A stretch of DNA of 64,000 nt, taken from Muscardinus avellanarius. Its lineage: Eukaryota; Chordata; Mammalia; Rodentia; Gliridae. The stretch is from contig OY726557.1 in NCBI GenBank assembly GCA_963383645.1, forward strand, positions 157,755,599 to 157,819,598, given 5' to 3'. Each line of letters starts with the position of its first letter. Position 1 is the stretch's first letter. The notes below the pieces were generated by a model. It saw nothing but the letters and a program-made list of their open reading frames with translations. It was not told where the DNA came from and did not search any database. Below, in pieces: positions 32,971 through 44,170 of the stretch. The position numbers were made by a program, and so were the translations under genes.

Positions 32971-33815
32971 GGGAGATTGAACCCAGGGCCATTCTAACTC
33001 TGAGCTACACCACCAGCCCTATTTTTTATTCTTTATTTTTAAACAGGGTCTCACTAAGTTGCGGAGGGACTAAGTAGCTGAGACTGGTCATGAACCTGTG
33101 ATCCTCCTGTCTCAGCCTCCACACACCAGGCTTTCCCAAACCTTTTAATCTTTTTTAATTTTCTTTTGAAACAGGAGCTCACTAAGTCACTGAGTTATGG
33201 TGATACATTCCTGTAATCTCAGTACTTTGGAAGCTGAGATGGGAGGATATTCAACGACAGCCTCAGCAAACTTAGTAAAAATCTCAGTAACTTAATGAGA
33301 CAATATTTCAAAATAAAAGATGAGCCGGGCATGGTGGCGCACACTTGTAATCCCCGCGCTTGGGAAGTGGAGACAGGAGGATCGCGCAGGTTCAAAGCCA
33401 GCCGTGCTGGCTTAAGTGACCCTGTTTCCAAATAAAAAAGTATAAAAATAGGTCTGGGAGTGTAACCTGGAGGTAGAAGGGTTTCCAGAAACCCCAGTAC
33501 TATCAAAAAAAAAAAAATGAAATGGAGCCGGGCGTGGTGGTGCACGCTTGTAATCCCCATGGTTGGGAGGCTGAGACAGGAGGATCACACAGGTTCGAAG
33601 CCAGCCTCAGCTACTGAGTGAGGCTCTCAGCAACTTAGTGAGACCCTGTTTCCAAATAAAATATAAAATAGGTCTGGGAATATAGCCCAGAGATAGAAAG
33701 CCTCTGGGTTCCACCCCCAGTAACACACACACAAAATAAAAGCTGAAATGGAGCTGGGGGTGTAGCTTAGAGGTAGAATGCCCCTAGATTCAATCTCCAG
33801 GACAAAAATAAAATA
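32885..33815. mobile_element. SINE cluster with (GT)n
   Basis: Elements lie at 32885-33130 (-, with (GT)n at 32928-32966), 33195-33310 (+, B1-like half), 33322-33510 (+), 33522-33735 (+) and 33745-33815 (+, ID-like half). Confidence 0.85.
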
Positions 33816-33869
33816 CAATTATAATAAGGAAGAGCACTTTTGCTTGTAAGAGAGAGAAGAGAAAGAAAG

Positions 33870-33990
33870 CAACCTACCTTCTACCAACGAAATCCTCTTT
33901 CCTGGTGGATATATTCCAAGACCCAAAGAGGTTTCCTCTTGGTAGCTAGACTCTAAGTAAAGTCCCATGGCCCAAGGATCCTGCTTAATA
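33870..33990 (-). promoter_or_regulatory. Putative promoter and exon 1 of copy 3
   Basis: Diverged version of the shared module. The TATA position reads TATTAAG (minus strand, 33983-33989). A donor-like ggtagg has its GT at 33876-33877. The intron to the acceptor at 31631 would be only 2.2 kb. The weaker TATA suggests lower or altered activity, which is inference. Confidence 0.42.
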
Positions 33991-34081
33991 CCTGGGCAAG
34001 CTTTCATCCAATCAGCCCACTGCTGATGCAGTCATAGGGTTAAACTACTAATTTGACATTTTAATTATACCCACCCTATTT

Positions 34082-35050
34082 TTTTTTTTTTTTGGCAGTA
34101 CTGGGGTTCCTGGAAGCCCTTCTATCTCTGGGCTACACTCCCAGACCTATTTTATATTTTTATTTGGAAAAGGGTCTCTTAAGCCAGAGGGGCTGGCTAC
34201 AAGCCAGCACGATCTTCTGTCTCTGCCTCCCAAGCGCGGGGATTACAAGCGTGTGCCACCACGCCCAGCATACCCACCCTATTTTTAAAGTAATTTTTAA
34301 TCAAACTTAAAACAAAGCAAGGAAATTAAAATCAAACCATGGAAATGGCAATTAAGACACATATTTAAGAAAAAAAGAAAGAAACTTAGGGTAGCAATAT
34401 TGACATCAAATTTTATTTATAAGATCAAATGCTGGAGCTGGGCATGGCGGAACATACTTGTAATCCAGTACTTGGGAGGCTAAGATAGGAGATTCACAGG
34501 TTCGCAGCCAGCCTCAGCTACTAAGTGAGTTCTCTGCAACATAGAGTGACCCTGTTTCAAAATAAAGAATATGAAATACGACTAGGGGTGTAGCTGGAAG
34601 GTAGAATGCCCCTGGGTTCCATTACCAGTACCACACACACACACAAAAAAAGATCAAATGCTGGGTGTGGTAGCACACGCCTGTAATCCCAGTATTTGAG
34701 AGTCCAAAACAAGGATGGCAAGTTTGAGGACAGCCTCAGCAACTTTGTGAGAACTATTTCAAAATTTAACAACAACAACAAAAAGTTTTTAAAGTCAAAG
34801 TAGGACATTCAAAAGTTAAAAAAAAAAAAAATCACGCTGGGAGTGGTGGCACACGCTTGTAATCCCAGCCTTTGGGAGGCTGAGACCTGGAGGATCGCGG
34901 TTCGCCGAGAGCCTCGCTACTTAGTGAGGCCCTCTGCAACTCAGTGAGACCTGGTTTCAAAATAAAGAATAAAAAATAGGGCAGGGGGTGTAGCTCGGAG
35001 GTCGAATGCCCCTGGGTTCCATCCCCAGACCTGAAAAAAAAAAAAAAATC
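34082..35050. mobile_element. SINE cluster
   Basis: Elements lie at 34082-34270 (-), 34433-34650 (+), 34655-34790 (+) and 34830-35050 (+). The first is flanked by 'tacccaccctattt' on both sides (34069 and 34270), a target-site duplication. Confidence 0.88.
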
Positions 35051-35592
35051 ACCAGGAACATCAACAATGGTGAAATGTATGCCCCTAATCCAGCACGGAA
35101 GCATATAAAACTAAGACTAATCGTCATAAAGTAAAACCGGGAAATCTCATCATGCAGGGTGGTGGTTGTTTTTGTTTTGTTTTGGTTTTTTTCTAACACA
35201 TGTCTCTCTTAAACCTATACACAGAGTAGAGAAGAAAATTGGTAATGGTATAAAAGTTTAACTTGAACAACAAGCTTAACTACTCATATATGCACACCCA
35301 CACACATCTATATATCCTTCAACAACCACACAGTAATCAGAAAATGCTTTTCAATAAATATATAACACTTATGAAAGTTTACTACAGTTGTACAAAATAA
35401 GTATTAATTATAATTCCATGGAATCAATGTATTGAACACAATCTTGACCACAGTGAGTTAAAAATGAAAGTCATCACTATCAACAGAGAACTCACAAATT
35501 GCCACATTTCTAAATATCTACTCATCTTTATATGCTCCACTCAGTCAGTAAAGACAAAACAAATAAAATTACACAAAAGAAAGTAAAAGTTA
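35051..35592. other. Unassigned sequence paralogous to 10020-10610
   Basis: AT-rich, no genes. Blocks such as 'aaattggtaatggtataaa' resemble the sequence upstream of the copy 1 module. It marks the distal part of the shared duplicated unit. Confidence 0.45.
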
Positions 35593-36253
35593 AACTGGGC
35601 GTGATGGTGCATGCTTGTAATCTCAGAATCTGGGATTTGGGAGGCTGAGTTGGGGGGGGGGGTAGCAGTTAGCTTGTAGCCTCAGCTACTTAGTGAGGCC
35701 CTCTGCAACTCACTGATACCCTGTTTAAGGAATAAAAAATAGAGCTGTGTGCAATTCAGAGGTAGAATGCCCCTAGGTTCAATCGCCAGTCCTACAAAAA
35801 ATAAAAATCAATAAAAATAAAAGTAAAGTTAAAAATAACCAGGGTGTTTAAAAAGAACAAAGGAAAGCCGGCGTGGTGGCGCACGCTTGTAATCCCCACG
35901 CTTGGGAGGCGGAGACAGGAGGATCACGCTTGTTCGGAGCCGGCCTCGCTGGCTAAAGAAACTCCGTTTCCAAATTAAAAAAAAAAAAAAATAGGTCTGG
36001 GAGTGTAGCCCAGAGGTAGAAGGGCTTCCAGGAAACCCAGTACCACCACCACACACACACACACAAAAAAAAGAACAAAGGAAAATAAACATGTAAAAAA
36101 TAGAGATGATTAATAAAACTGAAATCTAAGCCCCGCATGGGGCACAGGCCTGTAATCCTCTGTTCTTTGGAGGCTGACACAGGAGGATTACAGGATCTCA
36201 GGTCAGCCTCAGCAACTTAGTGAGACCCTGTTTTAAAATAAAAAATAAGAAAA
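35593..36253 (+). mobile_element. Three plus-strand B1-dID SINEs
   Basis: Elements lie at 35593-35800, 35868-36070 (with (AC)n) and 36130-36253. The third has only its B1-like half and A-rich linker. The TP53 retrocopy begins right there, so it probably inserted into this A-rich linker. Confidence 0.82.
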
Positions 36254-38050
36254 AAGTCCAGAGCCACCGTCCTGGGCGCAGGTAGCCGCTGGGCTCTGGG
36301 AGCACCCGTCGTCTGAGCTCGGTGGGTGCATCCCTGGACACTGACACGCTCCTCTGAGGACCCGAAGCCACAGTGCCTTCCTGGGCGTCGCCATGGAGGA
36401 GCTGCCGTCGGAGCTCAGCATCGAGCCTCCGCTGAGTCAAGAGACGTTTTCAGACTTATGGAATTTACTTCCTCAAAACTACCTCCTGTCCACCTCGATG
36501 TCCCCTTCCGTGGAAGATCTGCTGTCCTCAGATGACTGGTTCAGAGGAAACTCAGGTGAAGACGCCCAGATGCCAGCGGCTTCTGAGCCAGTGGCCTCCG
36601 CGCGCCCACCGCCTCCTGGCCCTTATCGTCATCGGTCCCTTCCCCAAAGAACTACCCTGGCGACTACGGTTTCCATCTGGGTTTCCTGCATTCGGGGAAG
36701 CCAAGTCCGTCACTTGCAAGTCCCCCCTGCCCTCAACAAGTTGTTCTGCCAGCTGGCAAAGACCTGCCCCGTGCAGCTGTGGGTCGACTCAATCCCCTCG
36801 CCCGGCCACCCGGGTCCGCGCCATGGCCATCTACAAGAAGTCGCAACACATGACAGAGGTTGTGAGGCGTTGTCCCCACCACGAACGCGGCTCTGACAGC
36901 GATGGCCTGGCCCCGCCTCAGCATCTTATCTGCGTGGAAGGGAATTTGCGTGCAGAGTATTTGGACGACAGAACCACTTTCCGACACAGCGTGGTGGTGC
37001 CCTATGAGCCGCCCGAGGCCGGCTCTGACTGCACCGCCGTCCACTACAACTACATGAGTAACAGCTCCTGCATGGGGGCATGAACCGGAGGCCCATCCTC
37101 ACCAGCATCACACTGGAGGACTCCAGTGGTAACCTGCTGGGATGTTACAGCTCTGAGGTGCGTGTTTGTGCCTGTCCTGGGAGAGACCGGCGCACAGAGG
37201 AAGAAAATTTCCGCAAAACGAGGAACACTTTCACTGAGCCACCACCAGGGAGCAAGAAACGAGCACTGCCTACTGACACCAGTTCCTCTCCTCAGCCAAA
37301 AAAACCCCAAAGGATGAAGAGTATTTCACTCTTAAGATCCATGGGCGTGAACGCTACGAAATGTAGCTGAATGAGGCCTTGGAATTCAAAGATGCCCAGA
37401 CTGAAAAGGAGTCAGCGGAGAGCAGGGCACACTACAGCTGCCTGAAGTCCAAGAAGGGCAAGTCTACCTCTCAGTGTTCAAGAGAGGGGCCTGATTCTGA
37501 CTGACGTCCTGGACCTCCAGTCCCTCCCCCCACCCCTACTCGCATTTTGGAACTCAGGGGCTTTTGAACCCTGCCTGGTATGATGTCCGGGAGATCCACT
37601 CAAGAAGTGGACCTGTGCTCATGTTTGTGGGAAAGTGGTGGTAGCCAGCATGTACCAGCCTAGCTGTTAATGTTTAGACCTTGCCAAGTGTTTGGAAGAG
37701 GGAAGAAAATGTTCTCTGTAAGGGTTGGAGCTCACCACTAATCCATCCACTGGGCCGGAAGCCCAGTTCTCCAACCATACCCAACCAGGAAAACTCTCAA
37801 GACGTTTGATTTCCCCTAACTTCAATACCCACATCTGTGAAATGCCGATCTTCGTACCTACCTCACCGGGTTTGTTGTGAGGGTTCATGAAATTAATGTA
37901 TGTCTGGCCTCGATCCACATTTTATGAAATGGTGACTGGGACTTGACGCCCTGTGACTATTGGTTCCTGCCCTGATTGGGGATTGGGTTGGTCGTTTACA
38001 AGATGGGGCGGCTGGTTAAGAGGGAGGCATTGCCAAGTCTTTGTGTTTAA
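36254..38050 (+). pseudogene. TP53: Processed TP53 (p53) pseudogene
   Basis: A spliced, intronless copy of the tumour suppressor mRNA. It has 5' UTR similarity (36254-36392), the ATG at 36393 with transactivation domain start [23 protein letters not shown]-binding core pieces ([63 protein letters not shown]), tetramerisation remnants (IHGRERYEM) and a C-terminal basic region. The stop is at about 37504, followed by 3' UTR similarity to about 38050. At least five frame shifts (near 36620, 36700, 36725, 36805 and 37078) and an in-frame TAG after RERYEM at about 37365 break it. No poly(A) tail is evident because a (GT)n tract follows. It lies in the spacer of the inverted repeat, between copies 3 and 4. 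Confidence 0.95.
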
Positions 38051-38053
38051 ATG

Positions 38054-38054
38054 T

Positions 38055-38092
<38 letters not shown>
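38054..38092. repeat. (GT)n microsatellite
   Basis: Uninterrupted GT dinucleotides directly after the TP53 3' UTR similarity. Confidence 0.95.
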
Positions 38093-38094
<2 letters not shown>

Positions 38095-38257
38095 TTGCAT
38101 CAATTTTGTTTTCTATCACCCTCCTTCCTTCTGTTCCCTCGCTGAAAGGTGGTCATGTCCCTACATGTCTCTACTTCTGATGGAACTTTCCACTAAAAAT
38201 TCTAACAAACAGTAGTGCCCCGACCCATCTCAGACATGTTCAGCATAAAGATATATT

Positions 38258-38839
38258 TATTTTTATTTTTATTTTTGGTGGTACTGGGGTTCCTGGAAGC
38301 CCTTCTACCTCCGGGCTACACTCCCAGACCTATTTTTATACTTTTTTTAAATTTGGAAACAGGGTCTCCTAAGCCAGCGCGCGTGGCTGGCTTCGAACCT
38401 GCGCGATCCTCCTGTCTCTGCCTCCCAAGTGCGGGGATTACAAGCGTGCACCACCACGCCCGGCTATAAAGATATTTTTTAAGTTCATGATTAACAATAT
38501 TTCATTCAAAGACAGGTGGCAGATGGGACAGTGGTCCCTTGAGATTAGTAGGGAGCTGAAAATTTTCTCACTTTCCTAAAAATTTCCACTTTAGCCAGCA
38601 TGCTATGCCAGGGTGTCTTTGTTTTTTTGCAGTACTGATGGTTGAACCAAAGTGCGCTATGCCACTGAGCTACACCTCCAGCCCTTCCCCACCTTAAAAT
38701 ATTTTACTTTAAAGCAGGGTCTCACTAAGTTGCCCAGGCTGACCTCGAACTTGCCATTCTCTGCGCTCAGCCTCCCAAATTGCTGGGATTATGGGCCTGA
38801 GACGCCACTCCTGGAACCATATTGTTTTACAGTAAACTC

Positions 38840-38893
<54 letters not shown>

Positions 38894-39068
38894 GCATTCT
38901 ACCCCTGAGATACACCCCAGGCCTACTTTTTATTCTCTATTTTGAAACAGGGTCTCACTGAGTTGCAAAGGGCCTCACTAAGTAGCTGAGGCTGTCTGTG
39001 AACCACAATCTTCTCTTCTCAGCCTCTCAAATGCTGGGATTACAAGGGTGTGTTACCACGCCCAGCTT
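38258..39068 (-). mobile_element. Three minus-strand SINEs
   Basis: Elements lie at 38260-38464 (flanked by ataaagatat at 38245 and 38466), 38622-38815 and 38840-39068. The last has a (TG)n tail at 38841-38889. Confidence 0.88.
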
Positions 39069-39428
39069 ACAGTAAACATTTTTACAAGTACAAGAGAAGC
39101 AACTGTTGAAAACTTTACACTTTTGTTCCATAAGATATTTTTCATGTTCTTCATAAAAATATTTTAGTCAAAGACAGATGGAACAGTATTTCTTGAGAGT
39201 AAAATGGAATTGAAACTTCCTACCTAGAACAGTGACTCACTCATGTATTTTTGGTGATGCTGGTGGAAACAATCCTCCTGCCCTTCCAGGTGGGTAAAAG
39301 TGTAACACATACAATTATGTATACTACAGAATACTTCGTGGTGGTGGTAAATGCCTCTGTTACTAGGGTATGTATTTGTATGCTATGCTTTTAGAGTGTA
39401 CTCCTTTTACTTTTAAGAATGTTTACTG
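39069..39428. other. Unassigned sequence, weakly repeated at 38465
   Basis: No gene is recognised. The part at 39130-39230 resembles 38465-38580 (both contain 'tcaaagacag' followed by a similar AT-rich context). This suggests an old small duplication. Confidence 0.4.
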
Positions 39429-39429
39429 T

Positions 39430-40387
39430 AAACCGGGCGTGGTGGTGCACGCTTGTAATCCCAGCATTCGGGAGGCTGAGACTGGAGGATTGCGGTTCGC
39501 GGACAGCCTCAGCTACTTAGTGAGGCCCTCTGCAACTCAGTGAGACCCGGTTTCAAAATAAAGAATAAAAAAAAAAAATAGGGCAGGTGCTGTAGCTCAG
39601 AGGAAAACTGCCCCTGGCTTCCATTCCCAGACCCGCCAAAAACAAACAAACAAACAAACAAACAAACAAAAAAGTTTATTGGAAGCCGGGTTTGGTGGCG
39701 CATGCTTGTAATCCCTGTGCTTGGGAGGCGGAGACAGGACGATTGCGCAGGTTCAAAGCCAGCCTCATTGGTTTAAGAGACCCTGTTTCTAAATAAAAAT
39801 GTAAAATATAGGTGTCTGGGAGTGTAGCCCGGAGGTAGAAGAGCTTCCAGGAACCCCAGTACCACCCAAAAAAAAAAAAAGTTTACTGTAAAACATTTTG
39901 CCAGGCGTGGTGGCCCAGGCCCATAATCCATAATCACAGATACTTGGGAGGCTGAGGCCAGAGAACGGCAAGTTTGAGGTCAGTCTGGGCAACTTACTGA
40001 GACCCTGTTTTAAAATAAAATACTTGGGGTGTGGGATGCCTGGAAATGTAGCTCAGTGGTATAGCATCCCTGGGTTCAACCAGTACCACAAAAATTATTC
40101 TGATTGAAGCCTCTCTCTCTCTCTCTCTCCCTCTTTCCTTCTCTCCCTCTCTCTCCTTCCCTCCCTTCTCCCTCTTCCCTTTTTCTTTATTTTTGTAGTA
40201 CTAGAGATTGAATCCAGGGATCCAGGGTCATTGTATCTCAAGGTACACTCCCAGCCCTTTTTAATTTTTGTTCTGAAATAGAGTTTCACTGAGTGTCTTG
40301 CTATGTTGCTGAGGTGAGTCTCAAACCTGTGATCCTCTTGTCTCAACCTCCCAGGTACTGGAATTACAGGTGTGTACCACTGTTCGC

Positions 40388-40426
<39 letters not shown>

Positions 40427-40570
40427 CTTCTTTCTATGTTTGTTTCTTTCTTTCTGAAATGGGATCTTACTATGTTGCCCCAGCTGCAGTAAGTACAGAT
40501 TCTCCTGCTTCAGCCTCCCAAGTAGCTGGAATTATAGGCTTTGGCCACTACAGCCAAGTTTCTGTATTTC
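39430..40570. mobile_element. SINE cluster with simple repeats
   Basis: Elements lie at 39430-39645 (+, (CAAA)n tail), 39684-39882 (+), 39898-40095 (+), 40190-40385 (-, preceded by a CT-rich tract 40112-40185) and 40388-40570 (-, (TG)n then an Alu/B1-like half). Confidence 0.84.
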
Positions 40571-40834
40571 TTACATAGAGATTTATGTCTTAGACTTATT
40601 GTCTCCTTAAATCAAGTTTTTATAAGTTCATTTTCTCTAGAAAAGTGTTCATACCACTTTAATTTTTGTTGGTTTATTATATGATTTTGGTTATTATTTT
40701 TATTTAGGTATTTCTAAATCATAAATTTCTGTGTATATGTGTATTAATTCCTTCATACTACTTTCCTACTGTATGTTTTCCTAACTATTTGAGTCAGAAC
40801 CTTAAACTACTTAATTTCATACTTTTTATTTGTT

Positions 40835-41210
40835 TACTATTTTTTATTGGTGCATTGTAGTCATACTTCTTAGTGGGGTACAGGATGGCAGAGGCATACG
40901 TGCACACCCCACTCATTTAGCCCTCACCGTGTTCCTACCCCAGTCCCTCACCCCCTTCCTTCTCACGTGTGGCTCGGTGACTGACTTCGATGCTGTTTGT
41001 GGACGTACATCCTGTGCATTGTGGAACCTCCCTCTCCCCCACCCATCTGCCTCAGCTAGGTCGCCATTTTTGCTCATCTGTGATTTCTCTTCATTTAGAA
41101 TTCCTCCTGTGAACGTTTTTCTCCCTAGCCTCAACATATTAGGGAGAGCATCCAATTTTATACTTTTTGTAAGTGACTAGTCTCACTGAGCATAAAATTC
41201 ACCAGCCCAC
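40835..41210 (-). mobile_element. L1 3' end fragment
   Basis: Same 'tttttattggtgcattg' start and following C-rich text as at 1070 and 56440. It is longer than those copies and has no coding part. Confidence 0.65.
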
Positions 41211-41339
41211 CCATTTTATTTGATTGATAAAATATTCAAGACAACACATTTCCTCAGCTCTGTTTTAATTGAATTGCATAGATGCCTTTACATATCTTTC
41301 TAATTTTTAAATCTAAGCACACTCCAACAATTCACATTG

Positions 41340-41540
41340 TGTCCCAGGCATTGATCTCAGCACTTTATGTATATTAAATGCATAGAAGTGTTGGATCAGG
41401 CCCATAAGCGGGTGCTATCCACATTTCAAGTTGAGGAAACTGCCTCATCAAAGTCATTTTCAAGGCCACACGAGCTGTTAAGAGATGAAACTGGGCTTCA
41501 GAATCAGGCTGTCTGGCCTAGAGTTTGTACCATTTAAATT
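41340..41540 (+). mobile_element. MIR element
   Basis: Ancient tRNA-derived SINE with core phrases 'cccaggcattgatctcagca', 'gttgaggaaactgcc' and 'aaggccacacgagctgttaa'. Confidence 0.85.
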
Positions 41541-41549
41541 TATTTATTC

Positions 41550-41735
41550 TAGCTGGGGGATGGTGGCACACACCTCTAATCTCAGCACTTGGGAAGATGA
41601 CAAGAGGATTACAAGTTTAAGGCCAGCCTCAGCCACTTGTGAGACCCTGTATCAAAATAAAAAAATAAAACAGCGCTGGGGTGTAGCAAGAAGTAGAATA
41701 CCCTGGGGCTCAGTCCCTTAGTCCCCCATCCCCGG
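41550..41735 (+). mobile_element. SINE, B1-dID type
   Basis: Plus-strand element 'agctgggggatggtggcaca' through an A-rich linker to an ID-like end 'gggctcagtccctta'. Confidence 0.8.
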
Positions 41736-42239
41736 ATCTGTTCTGAGAATTCGGCTCTTTGGGCTTTGGTTCTTCTCTAATCTGCTGTTCATTCAGTAAA
41801 GAATCTTTAACTTTCCAGAAATGGACGTTTAGATTCTCTCATCTTTAAATATACTACTACTCTTATCACATGGTGATTCAGAATGTTTGTTTCATTTCTC
41901 TTCTTATTTTGGTGTAAGAATGGATTTCCGTGCTATTTCTACCTTCATATATTGTCGGATTCTGTGATTGATGTGTTGGTGCTTGAAAAGGAATAAGCCC
42001 TGTCACCGGGTACCGGAATTCCACCTCGTTGTTGGGTGAAGTTTCTATGCCTTTCTGTTTGTCTGTCCTTTGTTCTGTCTTGGACTGAGTGAATTGATAA
42101 ATGCCATTTTAATGTTTCACTCAACTCATTTATCTAGTATGATTTATATTTTATCCTAATAGTATGGATATTCATGATTGCTGTATTTGCCTTATGAAAT
42201 TTAGCCTTTAGCCTTATAAAGAGCCTTCCTATATACCTT
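41736..42239. other. Unassigned intergenic sequence
   Basis: No gene is recognised. From about 42150 it resembles 26640-26700, the start of a direct duplication that leads into copies 3 and 4. Confidence 0.4.
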
Positions 42240-43260
42240 TCTTTTTGCTGTACTGGGGATGGAACCCAGGGGCATTCTACCTCTGAGCTACACCCCCACC
42301 CTCTTTTTTATTCTGTATTTTGAAACAGGGTCACACAGAGTTGCAAAGGGCTTCGCTAAGTAGCTGAGGCTGTCCTTGAACCACGATCCTTTGGTCTCAG
42401 CCTCCCAAATGCTGGGGTTACAAGCGTGTGCCAACAAGCCCGGCTAAAGGTTTCTCATATAAAGATTTGTTACCTTTTTTTGTATTGTTTTATTTTGGGT
42501 ACTGGAAATTTAACCCAGATCCAGTCTATCTCCAAGCTATATTCTTAGTTCTATTTTATTATTCACTTATTTATTTACCTTTTGCATAGCACTGGGGATG
42601 GAGCCCAGGAACATTCTACTTCAGGGCTATACCCCCAAGCCCAGGTTTGTTATTTTTTGTATGGAAACAGGGTCTCCCTAGGTGGCTGAGGCTGGTAAAG
42701 AACTTGGGATCCTGCTGTCTCAGCCTCTCAAGTATTTGAATTATGGGCTTGAACCATCATGCTTAGCTTTTTTATTTTTATTTTTTTTTGTACTGTTGAT
42801 GGAACCCATGGGCATTCTAATTCTAAGCTACACCCACAGCCCTATTTTTTTATTCTTTATTTTGAAATAAGGTCTTACTGAGTTGCAAAGGGCCTCACTA
42901 AGTAGCTGAGGAGGACTTTAGACTGTGATCCTCATGTCTTAGCCTCCCAAATGCTCAGATTAAAAGCATGTACACCACCCTGGTTTATTTTGTCTTCAGT
43001 CTTTCTAAAGCACTTTGTATATATCCCTTTGATATAATCTGATTTTAAAACTATATTTTAAGAGCTATGTATGGTAGCTCATGCCTGTAATACCAAAACT
43101 CCAGAGTCTGAAGCAGGAAAATCACAAATGTGAGGCCATCTAGAGCAACTTCATAAGATCCTAACTCAAAATAAAAAAGAAAAGTGCTTAGGCTATAGCT
43201 CCATATTTATGTAGCCTGGGTGAGGTTCTGGGTATGAGCACAGTACAATAACAAACTCAC
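42240..43260. mobile_element. SINE cluster
   Basis: Minus-strand elements lie at 42240-42446, 42585-42770 and 42785-42985. An ID-like half is at 42490-42550. An old plus-strand element is at 43070-43260, the mirror of 25670-25872. Confidence 0.8.
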
Positions 43261-43384
43261 ACACAAAAATATAAACATAAGGATATATTTACAAATATAC
43301 ATATATACAGGATCTACTCATCTTTGCAGATTCAACAAGGAATAACAAATTTATGAAATGTCACAAAATTACAAAACCCCTGAG

Positions 43385-44170
43385 GTCAGAGGTGCATACA
43401 GGTTTAATTGGCCAAAAGTTCTAGTTTTTGCAAGGGCAGTGGATAGTGGTGGCTGGGGAAGCAGACTGCATCTCATAGTAGGGTGGTGAGGTGCTCCTGG
43501 CCTCTGAGGCTGCGAAGGCCCCGGGGAGGCCAGAGTCAGTGTCTCGGAGGCCCACGGGAGGTGGCCTGGATGAAGCAAGCTCCTTCATATTCTCAGCACC
43601 ATCCAACCTTGGCCAGATGACTTGGGTTAGAGGCACACACCACAGGGGAGGTAGCCTGAGTTGACAGAGGAGACAAGCGATGGTGTCCATGGCATCTAGA
43701 CCATGGTGGGCCAGTGTCGTCCATGCTCAGGTGGGCTGAGAGTCTGAGATGTTCTCCAGCCTCCTGTGGGAGCCTAGCGGGTGGGGAGGTGCACTTCAGT
43801 GGTCACTGGAGGCCTGGCTGGCAGAGCTATGGGAAACCCCATGTGTACTCCAAAATGTGACCCTACTTGGGGACAACAAATCTTCACCACGGGAACACTC
43901 AGGCCTTGGTTTGCTGTTTGACTGGCACAGACTGAGGCTCCAGGGACTGGACTCAGAGACACAGCCACACCTGTCAAGGAGCTCAGCAGCCATGGGCTCC
44001 GGGATGCGGAGCATCCCCTAATAGAGATCATACTTCAGGCTCAGAGGGCCAGATCCATCCATACAGAGGCCCAGGAGATTTTGGCAACCTCTACTCTGTC
44101 TGGGATCCTAGAGAACTAAGAGTGGCCCCTCCCTACATCCTAGCCTTGTCCCCAGAAACCCTTCTCTAAA
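43385..44170 (-). other. 3' UTR of copy 4 with poly(A) signal
   Basis: Matches the copy 2 3' UTR. ATTAAA lies on the minus strand at 43403-43408. One 3-bp difference from copy 2 lies near 43555. Confidence 0.6.

Noticed and set aside
36393..37083. Functional TP53 retrogene
   Set aside because: Several frame shifts within the DNA-binding core and an in-frame stop later make a p53-like product impossible from the DNA as read.
40830..41180. 116-codon open frame
   Set aside because: It lies in an L1 3' end fragment shared with 1070 and 56440 and is on the antisense strand of that element.
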